Made by a program: the position numbers and the translations under genes. Shown here piece after piece: positions 1 through 8,264 of a stretch of 64,000 nt of DNA; within the stretch, counting starts at the first letter, position 1, and each line of letters opens with the position of its first letter. Location of the stretch: NCBI GenBank assembly GCA_041913905.1, contig JAYSEK010000001.1, positions 124,001 to 188,000 of the forward strand, read 5' to 3'. The notes below the pieces were generated by a model. It did no database searches. It was not told the origin of the DNA and saw only the letters and a program-made list of their open reading frames with translations. This DNA comes from Roseateles_B sp041913905. Lineage in GTDB: Bacteria; Pseudomonadota; Gammaproteobacteria; Burkholderiales; Burkholderiaceae_C.

Positions 1-1482
1 GTTCTCCAGCTGCAGCAGGCCCGTTTCGGCGACGACGGCCGCCGGATAGGCCGTGCCATCGCCACGCGGACGGTTGACGCCGTCACCCAGTTGGCCGTCG
101 GTACCGCGGCCCCAGCTCCACACGCGGCCGGAAGCATCCAGGCTCATCGCATGGTTGCCGCCAGCCACCACCATGGTCTGCCCGCTGAGCAAGGCGCCAG
201 CGGCACCGGTCTTCACCCGCACGGCCCCGGCCACCGCAGTGCGCGTCCCTTGACCCAGCTGGCCCTGATCGTTGTCACCAAAGGCCCAGACCTCGCCGCT
301 GCTCGTCAGCCCCAGGCCGAGGCCGTAGCCGGCGCTCAGCGCGGTCAGGCCCGTGAGCGGCGCCGTGCTGCCAGCGGCGGCCACATGGCCAGGCATGACC
401 TCCGAGACCGACGAAGGCAGCTGCAGCATGCCGGTCACTCTGCTTGAGAAGCCCCAGACGGCCACACGGCCATCGCTGCGCAGGGCGCCGCCCCAGTTGC
501 AGCCGGCGGCGATCGCGCGCACGTCGGCGAGGACGCCGCCCTCCGGCGCCTTCACATAGCCGGGGTACTTCTTGACACCGCCGCCTTCCTGCCCGGTGTA
601 GCGCCCCCAGGTGTAGACATGGCCGTCGTCCGTGAGCGCCATCGCGTTGCTGTCGCCCGCACCGATCGCCACGATGCCGCTGAGGCGCCCGGTGCCGGTG
701 GCGTCGGCCACATAGTCCGGCAGCTTCCAGGTGCCCGTCGTTGCCGGGCGCCCGAGCTCGGGGCTGTTGCGGTCGTTGGATCCCCAGGAAAGCACCTGGC
801 CGTCTTCCGTGAGGGCCAGGCCGAACAGTTCCCCGCCCGCTGCGGCCACGATGCCGGACAGCGGCTTGTCGCCCGAGGGCGCCAGCACCTTCAGCGGCAG
901 CGCACTCATGTTCAGTTCACTGCCCGATTTGTTCTGCCCCAACTGCCCTTGCGAGTTGTAGCCCCAGGCCAGCACTTCACCAGCGCTGGTCACGGCCAGC
1001 GAGAAATGGCGGGTCGCCCCCATCACGCCCAGCGGCTGCGCTTGCGGAATCACCTTGACGCTGACCTTGGCGCTGACGCCACCGCCGCTGACGGTCATGG
1101 ACTGCAGCCCCAGACGCAGGCCGGTGACGCTGCTGCAGTCCGCCGCCACGCTCAGCTTGACGGCGTCGTCACTGCTGCAGCTCAAGGGACCGCTGACCGT
1201 AGTGCCGCTGCCATCCTTCAGCGTCACGCTGGCCGCACTAGCCACGCGCCAGGCTGTCTTGCCGCTGGCCGGAGTCACCAGGGTGGCGCTAGGCGCCGGC
1301 GCCGGCGCCGGCGTGGGCGTGGGCGTTGGTGTTGGAGTAGGACTTGGCGTAGGTGTAGGTGTCGGAGTTGGAGCAGGCGTGGTGCCCGAAGACGAACCGC
1401 CACCACCGCAGGCAGCCAGCAACACCGTGCTCAGCAGCACGGCACCCACGGGCGGCAAGCCCGCAGCAAATCGAATACGCAT
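1..1482 (-). CDS. RCC1-repeat lipoprotein (3' end outside the window)
   Basis: I read this frame directly on the minus strand; it stays open from the ATG at 1482 to the left edge (494 codons). Residues 1-25 form a lipoprotein signal peptide ending in LLAAC, so Cys25 should be lipidated. A Pro/Thr-rich linker (alternating TP and AP units, DNA about 1300-1385) follows. The rest carries repeated blades of the RCC1 type, with recurring patterns such as LAWGYNSQGQLG, VWAFGDNDQGQLGQG and VWSWGRGTDGQLG about 50 residues apart. RCC1 domains fold as seven-bladed beta-propellers, usually as interaction platforms. The likely role is a surface or periplasmic anchored propeller with an unknown partner. 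The C-terminus and any further domain lie outside the window. Confidence 0.88.
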   Translation of the reverse strand, partial: MRIRFAAGLPPVGAVLLSTVLLAACGGGGSSSGTTPAPTPTPTPTPSPTPTPTPTPTPAPAPAPSATLVTPASGKTAWRVASAASVTLKDGSGTTVSGPLSCSSDDAVKLSVAADCSSVTGLRLGLQSMTVSGGGVSAKVSVKVIPQAQPLGVMGATRHFSLAVTSAGEVLAWGYNSQGQLGQNKSGSELNMSALPLKVLAPSGDKPLSGIVAAAGGELFGLALTEDGQVLSWGSNDRNSPELGRPATTGTWKLPDYVADATGTGRLSGIVAIGAGDSNAMALTDDGHVYTWGRYTGQEGGGVKKYPGYVKAPEGGVLADVRAIAAGCNWGGALRSDGRVAVWGFSSRVTGMLQLPSSVSEVMPGHVAAAGSTAPLTGLTALSAGYGLGLGLTSSGEVWAFGDNDQGQLGQGTRTAVAGAVRVKTGAAGALLSGQTMVVAGGNHAMSLDASGRVWSWGRGTDGQLGDGVNRPRGDGTAYPAAVVAETGLLQLEN

Positions 1483-1679
1483 GAAGGGATTCCTCAGAAT
1501 TTTTGGGCGCTCTGGGCGCCTTGTCGTTTCCCAACGACGCGCTGCAAGGCTGTCTTTCTTTTCGAGTCCATGGACAGTTCATGGCAGCGGGCGCGACTGT
1601 AGCCTCGGCCTTCCCTCATCGCCGCCGACGCCCGTCCGAAATGGTGAGAAAACGTATACCCTCTGAGGCATTCGCAACA

Positions 1680-1701
1680 AATTTCTGTATTGACAGAAAT
1701 T
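1680..1701. promoter_or_regulatory. Palindromic operator 1, upstream of the GbsR/MarR-type regulator
   Basis: A perfect inverted repeat has 9-base arms (AATTTCTGT and ACAGAAATT) around the spacer ATTG. It lies 24 bases before the ATG of the regulator gene. The 20-base core ATTTCTGTATTGACAGAAAT matches a second site at 2308-2327 at the mouth of the downstream operon. An autoregulatory site for the wHTH protein encoded at 1725 is the natural inference. Confidence 0.65.
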
Positions 1702-1724
1702 AAAGACAGCATAGACTGGCCGCC

Positions 1725-2279
1725 ATGGAACTCAGCCACAGCGCCCGCCGATTCGTCGTCCACTGGGGAGAAATGGGCACCGCCTGGGGCGTCAACCGCA
1801 CCGTGGCGCAGATCCACGCCCTGCTCTTCTTCCACGGCCGGCCGCTCAACGCCGAGGAAATCGCCGAGACGCTCAACGTCGCCCGCTCCAACGTCAGCAC
1901 CAGCCTCAAGGAGCTGCAGAACTGGAACCTGATCCGGGTCGTGCACCAGCTGGGCGACCGGCGCGATTTCTTCGAGACCTCGGTGGATGTCTGGGAGCTG
2001 TTCCGCACCATCGTCCGCGAGCGCAAGGAGCGCGAGTTCGACCCGACGGTGCGGGTGCTGGGCGAGATCGTCGCCGACCCCTCCTTCGCGCAGGAAAGCC
2101 CCGACGCCCAGGACCGCGTGCGCGAAGCGCTGCGCTTCATGGACACCCTCGGTTCCTGGTCCGAAGAGATGCTGCGCCTGTCCCCCACCACGCTGGAGAA
2201 GGTACTGAAGCTGGGCGCCAGCGTGCAGAAGTTCGTGCGCGGCGACGGCAAGGCGTCCAGCCCGAAACCCGAGCCCTGA
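1725..2279 (+). CDS. GbsR/MarR-family transcriptional regulator
   Basis: This 184-residue protein has an N-terminal winged helix-turn-helix at about residues 20-85. The recognition helix is near VARSNVSTSLKELQ (52-65) and the wing near GDRRDFFE (77-84), followed by an alpha-helical dimerisation half. The pattern fits the GbsR subfamily of MarR-like regulators, whose Bacillus founder controls glycine betaine synthesis; the ligand here is unknown. It sits just upstream of a four-gene operon on the same strand. Matching palindromes before its own gene (1680-1701) and before the operon (2306-2329) suggest it regulates both. The family call is firm; the regulon is inferred. Confidence 0.85.
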   Translation: MELSHSARRFVVHWGEMGTAWGVNRTVAQIHALLFFHGRPLNAEEIAETLNVARSNVSTSLKELQNWNLIRVVHQLGDRRDFFETSVDVWELFRTIVRERKEREFDPTVRVLGEIVADPSFAQESPDAQDRVREALRFMDTLGSWSEEMLRLSPTTLEKVLKLGASVQKFVRGDGKASSPKPEP

Positions 2280-2305
2280 CACCAGGAAGCCCTTTTTTTG
2301 CCTTC

Positions 2306-2329
2306 ATATTTCTGTCATTACCGAAATAT
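2306..2329. promoter_or_regulatory. Palindromic operator 2, upstream of the DCC/SDR/DoxX/DUF2269 operon
   Basis: An inverted repeat with arms ATATTTC and GAAATAT. Its 20-base core, ATTTCTGTCATTACCGAAAT (2308-2327), aligns without gaps to operator 1: both are ATTTCTGT, four bases, then AC, one variable base and GAAAT. It ends 7 bases before the preferred ATG of the DCC gene, so a bound protein would block transcription or initiation of that operon. Its presence also argues against the TTG start at 2298 for the next gene. Confidence 0.6.
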
Positions 2330-2336
2330 CAGTCAA

Positions 2337-2822
2337 ATGAATACACAACACAACGCTGACGACATGCTGTACCCGCTGACCCTCTACTACGACGGTTCCT
2401 GCCGGCTCTGCAGCGCGGAGATCCGGAACCTGGCCTTGCGCAATACCCAGGGCCGCCTGCGCTTTGTCGATTGCAGCCCTGCCGACTTCAACTCCCCCAT
2501 TCCAGGCACCGGCCGTGCAGACCTGATGCAGCAGATGCACGGCCTGGGGGCTCAGGGTCAGGTCTTGCGTGCCGTCGACGTCTTCATGGCCGCCTACCGG
2601 GCCGTGGGGCTGCCGGGCGTCAGCCGCATGCTGGCCCATCCCGTCGTCCGGCCGATCGCTGATCGAGCCTATCCCTGGATCGTGCGCAATCGCTACCGCC
2701 TCCCGCGTTGGCTCATCGGCGGCCTGTTTGAGCACGCAGCCCGGCGCGCCGCCGAACGCGCGGCCTCACAGGCGCATTGCCGCGACGGGGCTTGCGCCGT
2801 GCACCCCGAGGGCAGGCCATGA
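2337..2822 (+). CDS. DCC-family thiol-disulfide oxidoreductase (DUF393)
   Basis: This protein of about 161 residues has the family signature YYDGSCRLC near the N-terminus, giving a DxxCxxC redox motif (Cys22 and Cys25 from this start). DCC proteins are thioredoxin-like small oxidoreductases of poorly defined role, often next to DoxX-type membrane proteins, as here. The frame extends upstream to a TTG at 2298, but that would place operator 2 inside the gene, so I prefer the ATG at 2337; an ATG at 2364 is also possible. The stop overlaps the next start (ATGA). A copy of the dispersed 14-mer (2555-2568) is translated here as GQVL. Confidence 0.85.
   Translation: MNTQHNADDMLYPLTLYYDGSCRLCSAEIRNLALRNTQGRLRFVDCSPADFNSPIPGTGRADLMQQMHGLGAQGQVLRAVDVFMAAYRAVGLPGVSRMLAHPVVRPIADRAYPWIVRNRYRLPRWLIGGLFEHAARRAAERAASQAHCRDGACAVHPEGRP
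2555..2568 (+). repeat. Dispersed 14-mer, copy 1 (in the DCC gene)
   Basis: Exact GGGTCAGGTCTTGC, read GQVL in the host protein. Confidence 0.85.
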
Positions 2823-3724
2823 GCGCCGTGCCACGCCGGGTGCTGGTGTGCGGCGCCCAGGGTTTCATCGGCCGCCACCTGGTCCGGCGTCTGGTGGAGG
2901 CCGGCTTCCTCGTCCGCGCGGGTGTGCGGGAAGGCCGTTCGGCTGCCTTGCCCTGCGGCGTCGAACCCTGCCCCATGGACTTTGCGCGGGACACCCGCCC
3001 CGAGCGCTGGCACGCCCGCGTGGCCGACTGCGAGGCGGTGATCAACGCCGTGGGCGTGCTGCGCGAGCTGCCCGGCCGGCCGATGAGCGCCATCCATCAC
3101 GAGACCCCCGCCGCCCTGTTCAACGCCTGCGCCAACATGGGCGTGCGCCGCGTGCTGCAGGTTTCAGCCCTGATGCCGCCCGCCAGCCAGACGCGCTATG
3201 CCCTCAGCAAGCGCCGGGCCGAGGCCGCGCTGCTGGCGCTGCGCGACGAGGGCCGCCTCGACGCCTGTGTGCTGCGCCCCAGCATCGTCTTCGGCGAAGG
3301 CGGCGCCAGCACGGCCTTGTTCCTACGCCTGGCACGCCTGCCCTGGCTACCCTGGCCTGCGCAGGCCCTCGGTCCGCGCATCCAGCCCATCCGCGTGGAC
3401 GAGCTCGCGACGACCTGCCTGCGGCTGCTGGACCCGCAGTGCCCCTTGCCCGCCGTCCTGGATCTGGTGGGACCGGAGGCGTTCATGCTGCCGGACTTCA
3501 TCGCCCGGCTGCGGGCGGCACAAGGCCGAAAGCCGGCGCAGCTGCTCGTGCTGCCGGCCGTCCTGGGTTCGGCCTCGGCGCGCATGGGCGACTGGTGCCC
3601 CCGGCAACCCTGGGGCAGCGAGACCCTGGCCCTGCTGGGCGCCGACAACACGGCCGATATCTCGCCGCTGAGTGCACTGCTCGGACGTGCACCGCGCCCG
3701 GTGCTCGAAGGCGCCACGCCATGA
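2819..3724 (+). CDS. SDR-family NAD(P)-binding oxidoreductase
   Basis: This 301-residue atypical short-chain dehydrogenase has an N-terminal Rossmann fold with the nucleotide-binding loop GAQGFIG (12-18) and a YxxxK pair at Tyr127 and Lys131 within YALSKRRAE. It resembles NAD(P)H-binding epimerase-like or NmrA-like proteins with no assigned substrate. The frame extends upstream, but the ATG at 2819 gives the usual ATGA overlap with the DCC gene and starts the protein just before the first beta strand. Its own stop overlaps the next ATG by four bases. The neighbours suggest a role in membrane-linked redox chemistry; the substrate cannot be read from the sequence. Confidence 0.82.
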   Translation: MSAVPRRVLVCGAQGFIGRHLVRRLVEAGFLVRAGVREGRSAALPCGVEPCPMDFARDTRPERWHARVADCEAVINAVGVLRELPGRPMSAIHHETPAALFNACANMGVRRVLQVSALMPPASQTRYALSKRRAEAALLALRDEGRLDACVLRPSIVFGEGGASTALFLRLARLPWLPWPAQALGPRIQPIRVDELATTCLRLLDPQCPLPAVLDLVGPEAFMLPDFIARLRAAQGRKPAQLLVLPAVLGSASARMGDWCPRQPWGSETLALLGADNTADISPLSALLGRAPRPVLEGATP

Positions 3725-4092
3725 ACGCCCGCCACCGCAGCCTGGCGCGTGCGAGCCTCATCACGCTCTGGCTGGGCACGGCCGTGGTCAGCCTGCTGGG
3801 ATGGCCCGGCATCTCGCGCGACTTGCTGGCCGGCACGGCACTGCCGGCGGCTTGGCAAGACGCCGCGATTGCAGCGGGCAGCGCCGCGGACCTCCTGCTC
3901 GGCCTGGCGCTGTGGCGCTGGGACAGGCCCTGGGTCTACCGCAGCTGCCTCGCCATGACAGCCCTGATGACGCTGATCGCCACGCTGCTGCAGCCCGCGC
4001 TGTGGCTGCATCCCCTGGGCCCCCTGAGCAAGAACCTGCCCGTTGCCGCCCTGCTGCTGCTCATGCAAGACCTGACCCCGCATCATGAATGA
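3721..4092 (+). CDS. DoxX-like integral membrane protein
   Basis: A 123-residue protein that is almost all hydrophobic segments: about residues 10-25, 45-60, 75-92 and 98-114, consistent with four transmembrane helices as in DoxX-like proteins. DoxX relatives are small quinone- or redox-linked membrane subunits; the partner here may be the SDR or DCC protein from the same operon. The C-terminal MQDLTPHHE includes a reverse copy of the dispersed 14-mer (4065-4078), so the natural terminus may have been altered by the repeat. It overlaps the preceding gene by 4 bases and the next by 8 bases. Confidence 0.75.
   Translation: MNARHRSLARASLITLWLGTAVVSLLGWPGISRDLLAGTALPAAWQDAAIAAGSAADLLLGLALWRWDRPWVYRSCLAMTALMTLIATLLQPALWLHPLGPLSKNLPVAALLLLMQDLTPHHE
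4065..4078 (-). repeat. Dispersed 14-mer, copy 2 (in the DoxX-like gene)
   Basis: Exact copy in reverse orientation; read QDLTP at the C-terminus of the host protein. Confidence 0.85.
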
Positions 4093-4561
4093 GTACCTGA
4101 CCCTCAAGACCCTGCACGTGATTTCCAGCGTGCTGCTGGCCGGCACGGGCTTCGGCTCGGCCTTCTACCTCTTCTTCGCCAACCGGACCGGCTCGCTGGA
4201 GACGCAGGCGGCGGTGTGCCGGCTGGTGGTCAAGGCCGACACCTGGTTCACCACGCCGACCGTGATCCTGCAGCCGCTGACCGGCCTGTGGATGGCGCAC
4301 CTGGCCGGCTGGCCGCTGAGCACGCCCTGGCTGGCAGCGGCCCTGGTCCTGTTCATGCTGGCCGGCGGCTGCTGGCTGCCCGTGGTCTGGCTGCAGCTGC
4401 GCATGCGGCAGATGGCCGAGCAGGCGCTCGCGCGCGGCGAGGCCCTGCCTGCGCGCTACTGGCGATACAGCCGCTGGTGGGAGGCGCTGGGCTACCCGGC
4501 CTTTGCCGCGATGCCGCTGATCTTCTGGCTGATGGTGGCCAAGCCGCAGTGGCCGCTCTGA
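4085..4561 (+). CDS. DUF2269-family integral membrane protein
   Basis: A 158-residue protein with four predicted transmembrane segments (about 7-27, 58-75, 82-104 and 135-153). The N-terminus YLTLKTLHVISSVLLAGTG, with a conserved His in the first helix, is typical of DUF2269. The function is unknown. It ends the GbsR-controlled operon: its start lies inside the end of the DoxX-like gene, and about 100 bases without a gene follow. Translational coupling suggests it acts with the DoxX-like protein in the inner membrane. Confidence 0.8.
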   Translation: MNEYLTLKTLHVISSVLLAGTGFGSAFYLFFANRTGSLETQAAVCRLVVKADTWFTTPTVILQPLTGLWMAHLAGWPLSTPWLAAALVLFMLAGGCWLPVVWLQLRMRQMAEQALARGEALPARYWRYSRWWEALGYPAFAAMPLIFWLMVAKPQWPL

Positions 4562-4664
4562 ATCAGAAGCGGCAATTTCGCCACTCTTTGGCTTGTTCAT
4601 GGGTGCTGCCGGGGCTAAGGTGAGGCCATGGTGCAGCCGCACGCAAAACAAGGAAGATCAATCC

Positions 4665-5423
4665 ATGAGCCTGCTGGACCTGGACCAACTGATGCGCTAC
4701 TGGAGCGCGGAGCAATGGCAGGCCAATGTGCTGATGCTGCTGCATCTGCTGGGGGCCATGCTGCTGGGTCTGATCCTGGGCTATGAGCGGGCCTTTCATG
4801 GCCGGGCCGCAGGCATGCGCACTTATGCGCTGGTGTGCATGGCCTCCACCGGCGTGGTGATCCTGCTGGCCTATCCGCAGCAATGGTTCGGGGGGCATGT
4901 CGCCGGCGGCGCCGCGCCCCTCATCGCCGACCCGACCCGCGTGATCCAGGGCGTGGTGACCGGCATCGGCTTCCTCTGCGCAGGCGTGATCATGCGCGAG
5001 GGCATGAACATCTCCGGGCTCACGACGGCCGCCTCCTTGTGGGCTGCCTCCGCCATCGGCATCCTGCTGGGCATGGGCTTTTACTTTGCGGCCATTGCCC
5101 TGACCCTGCTGTGCGCGGCGCTGATGATGTGGGGCTCCAAGCTCGAAGGCTTTCTGCCCTCTCACCCCGCCATCGCGGTGACGCTGCGTGGCGAGCCCGG
5201 CCGGCATTTCGACCAGGCCACGCTGAGCGAGTTCACCTGGCTGCTGGGCTATCGCTTTGCGCCCGGCTCGCTGACGGTGGAGACCCATGGCGGCGCCGAG
5301 GAATGGCGCTTCGTCTGCACCGCGCGCCGCAATGAAAAGCAATACGCGCTGTCGCAGTTCGCCGAGGGCCTGCGCCAGCTGCCGGGCCTGGCCGACTACC
5401 GGGTCAGCCATGCCCGCAACTGA
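4665..5423 (+). CDS. MgtC/SapB-family membrane protein
   Basis: A 252-residue protein. The first 160 residues contain four or five hydrophobic helices with the MgtC/SapB features LILGYERAFHGRAAGMRTYALV and GVVTGIGFLCAGVI. A cytoplasmic C-terminal domain of about 80 residues follows. MgtC proteins modulate F-type ATP synthase and support Mg2+-limited or intracellular growth; SapB relatives in free-living bacteria are mostly uncharacterised. I chose the ATG at 4665 because AAGGAAG lies about 7 bases upstream; the open frame reaches further 5' without a better start. It is convergent with mksB, with only 9 bases between the stops. Confidence 0.88.
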   Translation: MSLLDLDQLMRYWSAEQWQANVLMLLHLLGAMLLGLILGYERAFHGRAAGMRTYALVCMASTGVVILLAYPQQWFGGHVAGGAAPLIADPTRVIQGVVTGIGFLCAGVIMREGMNISGLTTAASLWAASAIGILLGMGFYFAAIALTLLCAALMMWGSKLEGFLPSHPAIAVTLRGEPGRHFDQATLSEFTWLLGYRFAPGSLTVETHGGAEEWRFVCTARRNEKQYALSQFAEGLRQLPGLADYRVSHARN

Positions 5424-5432
5424 TCCTACCGG

Positions 5433-8264
5433 TCAGTCGTAGACCGACTTCTCCGGCCGCCGGGCCAGCACCGCGATGGGCGGGGCCCAGCGCTCACCGC
5501 GCGGCTTCTTGCTCGTCACCAGCGTGATCTCCGAGGGCTCGAAGACCTCCACGTTGTGCGTGATGGGCGTGGTCAGCAGGTACTGGGCCCGGGTCGAGCG
5601 CAGGAAGTGACCGACCAGCTGGATGTTGCGCACGTCCAGGTGGGCAAAGGGCTCGTCGATGAAGACGAAGCCGCCGGGGCTGTCGTCGTCCTTCATCAGG
5701 CCCACCAGCAGGATCAGGCTCTTGAGCACCTGCTGGCCGCCCGAGGCCTCGCCGTCGTTCAGGCCGACTTCGCCCTTGCCGTCGAAGTTGAAGCGCACAT
5801 GCAGGCCGGCCTGGGCCAGCACCATGTCGTCGTTGTCCAGGTGCGGCAGCTCGGCCTGGGCGATCACGCCGGCCAGTTCGCCCAGCTCCTGCACGTTCTT
5901 CTTGTAGCGACGCACGGTGGCACGCAGCACGTCGATGTAGCGCTCGCGGGCGTTGAAGGCCGCGATGCGCGCCATCTCGTTGCTGGCGCGGCGGTCCTCC
6001 AGCTGGCTGGTCTGCTCCAGCACCGAAAGATGCATGCGGGTGTGGCGGTCGGCCACGGCGGGGTCGGTCTCCCAGGTGCCGGCGTTGAGGCCGGTGTCCA
6101 GCTCCTGCTGCACATGGCGCATCGCGATCTCGGCCTGCTTGGCGTTCTCGAACTCGTCCCGCAGCGCGGCGATGCGCGCCGGCTGGGTCCAGCTGGCGGG
6201 GAACTTGGCGCGGGCCTCGCGCGAGGCCTGGGCTGCGGCCTTCAGGTCGCGCAGCCGGCCTTCCTGCTCGCGCTGCACGCGCAGCACGTTGTCCTCGCTG
6301 GTCTTGAGCGAGCCCTGCGCGGATTCGTAATCGCGCTCGCTGCGCGTCACCTGGGCCAGGGCGCGGTCATGGGCCTGGTCCAGCTGCGCCATGCGCGTGG
6401 CCGCCTCGACGCGGGCCTGGCGCAGGGCCGGCATGCGGGCACGGCATTCGGCGAATTCATCGGAACGCTCGGACAGCTCCAGCGCCGCCTTGTGGCCCTG
6501 GGCCGCGCGCTGCGCGTCCTTGAGCTGGCGCTCGACCTCGGCCTGCTCCTTGGCGATGCGAGTCAGCTCGCCGTCGTAGCGGGCCAGCTCGCGCTCCAGC
6601 GACTGGCGGCGCGAATCCAGCGCCGACACACCGAACTGGTACTCGCGCGGCTCCACCCACAGGCTGCGGCCGCCGCGACCGTCGCGGTAGTAGGCATCGG
6701 GCGTGATCCATTCGCCACCGGCATCGCGGCCAGCCTCGGTGTCCTTGACGCAGCGGATGCCGCCCAGTTGGCGGATCAGCCAGCCCGGCAGCTTGGCGCT
6801 GACCTTGAGCGCGGACAGCAGGCTGTCCTTCGGGACCACCGAGGGCACCTGCTCGCTGTCACCCACCACGTAATGGCGGTAGCGCTCCTTGGCAGCCAGC
6901 GCGAAGGCGCGGGACTCGTCACCGGAACGCTCCAGCACGACGACCCAGCGCGAGGGGCGCAGAAAGCCTTCGGCGGCGGCGCGCCAGGCCTCGTCGGCGA
7001 TGTCGATGCAGTCGGCCAGCACGTGATGGCCAATGCCCGCCTCGTCGAGCGCCTTGCGAAAGCGCGTGACCTCGGGCGGCGGCGGCGGCAGGCGCTGGCC
7101 CTGCAGCGCGTCCATCGCGGCCTGGGCCTTGCGAGCCTGGTCGTTGGTGCGCGTGTAGCTCTCGCGCAGGGCATGCTGGCGGTTGCCCAGCTCCTCCAGA
7201 CGCGTGGTCAGCTCCTTGGCATCGGCCTCGACGGCAGCCAGGGCCTTCAGTTCCTCCTCGCGCTTGGCCAGCAGCTCGGCGGGGCGCTCGGCCTCGCGGG
7301 CGGCATCGAAGGCCGCGCGCGCTTCCTTGCGCTGGCGCTCCAGGTCCTGCAGCTCCTGCTTGGCGGCCTCATGCTTTTCGAAGAGCGCATGCAGCTCGGC
7401 GCGCTTGGCGGCCATATTGCGCTGGTCGCCCGAGGCGAAGAGACGCTGGCGGTGCAGCTCGCGCAGGGCCTGGGCCGTGCGCAGCCGGCCCTCGGACCAC
7501 TGCAGCACCGGCACCACCTCGGTGGCCAGGCGTTCGCGCTCCTTGAGCCGCAGCTGGTACTGCTGGTAGCTGTTGACGCGATTAGCCAGGTCCGAGAGCT
7601 GGGCCTGGGTGTGCGAAAGCTCATGCGCCGCCTGCTCCACTTCCTTGCTCAGCTGCTGCTGGTGGCTGCGGGCCTGGTCGTAGCGGTCCAGCACTTCCTG
7701 GTCGCCGAAGACCTCGAAGACGAGGCGCAGCAGCTCCTTGGGGCTGAGCTCGCACAGGCGGTCGGTCTGGCCCTGCTCCAGCGCCAGCACGCGGCCGATG
7801 GCACGGGTCAGGCCGGCGGCTTCCAGGCGCTTCTTCCAGGCCTCGATGCCCAGCCAGTCCTTCTCGGGCCGCTCGGCCAGGGCTTCGATTTCATGGACGC
7901 CATCGACGACGATGTAGCGGCGCTGCCAGTCTCCGCCGTGACGCTCGATGCGGCAGGCCAGGGTCACCTGGTCGGCATACAGCAGCGAGCTGGCGAAGGG
8001 GCGGCTGCTGTTCTGGCGGCCGCGGGGGCGGTTGTCCACCAGGGCGCGCAGCCAGGCGGTCTCGGCATTGGCGTGGCGGGCGTAGGTCTTGTAGGTCCGG
8101 CCGCCCGAGCATTCCAGGCCCAGCAGGGTGCGCATGGCGTCCAGCAGCGTGGTCTTGCCCGAGCCGTTGGGGCCGGCGATGGTGATGATGTTGCCGTCCA
8201 GCGGCATGGAGACGCGGCGGCAGTAGTCCCAGTGCAGCAGTTCCAGCGATTGCAGGTGAAACAT
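5433..8264 (-). CDS. mksB: MksB-like SMC ATPase of a MukBEF/MksBEF condensin
   Basis: This 943-residue SMC-type ATPase has Walker A GPNGSGKTT (31-39), long coiled coils (about 200-380 and 560-760), a central globular region rich in Arg/Glu near 385-555 that fits a hinge, the ABC signature SGGQQ (841-845) and Walker B FVFIDEPFAHLD (866-877). The two half-sites on one chain, with a hinge between coils, make it an SMC rather than an ordinary ABC protein. It is shorter than MukB and sits last in the order F-E-B typical of Mks operons. It overlaps mksE by one base (TGATG). It should load with MksE and MksF on DNA for chromosome compaction. No jetD-like nuclease lies beside it. Confidence 0.85.
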   Translation of the reverse strand: MFHLQSLELLHWDYCRRVSMPLDGNIITIAGPNGSGKTTLLDAMRTLLGLECSGGRTYKTYARHANAETAWLRALVDNRPRGRQNSSRPFASSLLYADQVTLACRIERHGGDWQRRYIVVDGVHEIEALAERPEKDWLGIEAWKKRLEAAGLTRAIGRVLALEQGQTDRLCELSPKELLRLVFEVFGDQEVLDRYDQARSHQQQLSKEVEQAAHELSHTQAQLSDLANRVNSYQQYQLRLKERERLATEVVPVLQWSEGRLRTAQALRELHRQRLFASGDQRNMAAKRAELHALFEKHEAAKQELQDLERQRKEARAAFDAAREAERPAELLAKREEELKALAAVEADAKELTTRLEELGNRQHALRESYTRTNDQARKAQAAMDALQGQRLPPPPPEVTRFRKALDEAGIGHHVLADCIDIADEAWRAAAEGFLRPSRWVVVLERSGDESRAFALAAKERYRHYVVGDSEQVPSVVPKDSLLSALKVSAKLPGWLIRQLGGIRCVKDTEAGRDAGGEWITPDAYYRDGRGGRSLWVEPREYQFGVSALDSRRQSLERELARYDGELTRIAKEQAEVERQLKDAQRAAQGHKAALELSERSDEFAECRARMPALRQARVEAATRMAQLDQAHDRALAQVTRSERDYESAQGSLKTSEDNVLRVQREQEGRLRDLKAAAQASREARAKFPASWTQPARIAALRDEFENAKQAEIAMRHVQQELDTGLNAGTWETDPAVADRHTRMHLSVLEQTSQLEDRRASNEMARIAAFNARERYIDVLRATVRRYKKNVQELGELAGVIAQAELPHLDNDDMVLAQAGLHVRFNFDGKGEVGLNDGEASGGQQVLKSLILLVGLMKDDDSPGGFVFIDEPFAHLDVRNIQLVGHFLRSTRAQYLLTTPITHNVEVFEPSEITLVTSKKPRGERWAPPIAVLARRPEKSVYD

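Noticed and set aside
2298..2336. TTG start for the DCC gene
   Set aside because: It would place the palindromic operator inside the coding region and adds 13 residues not typical of the family.
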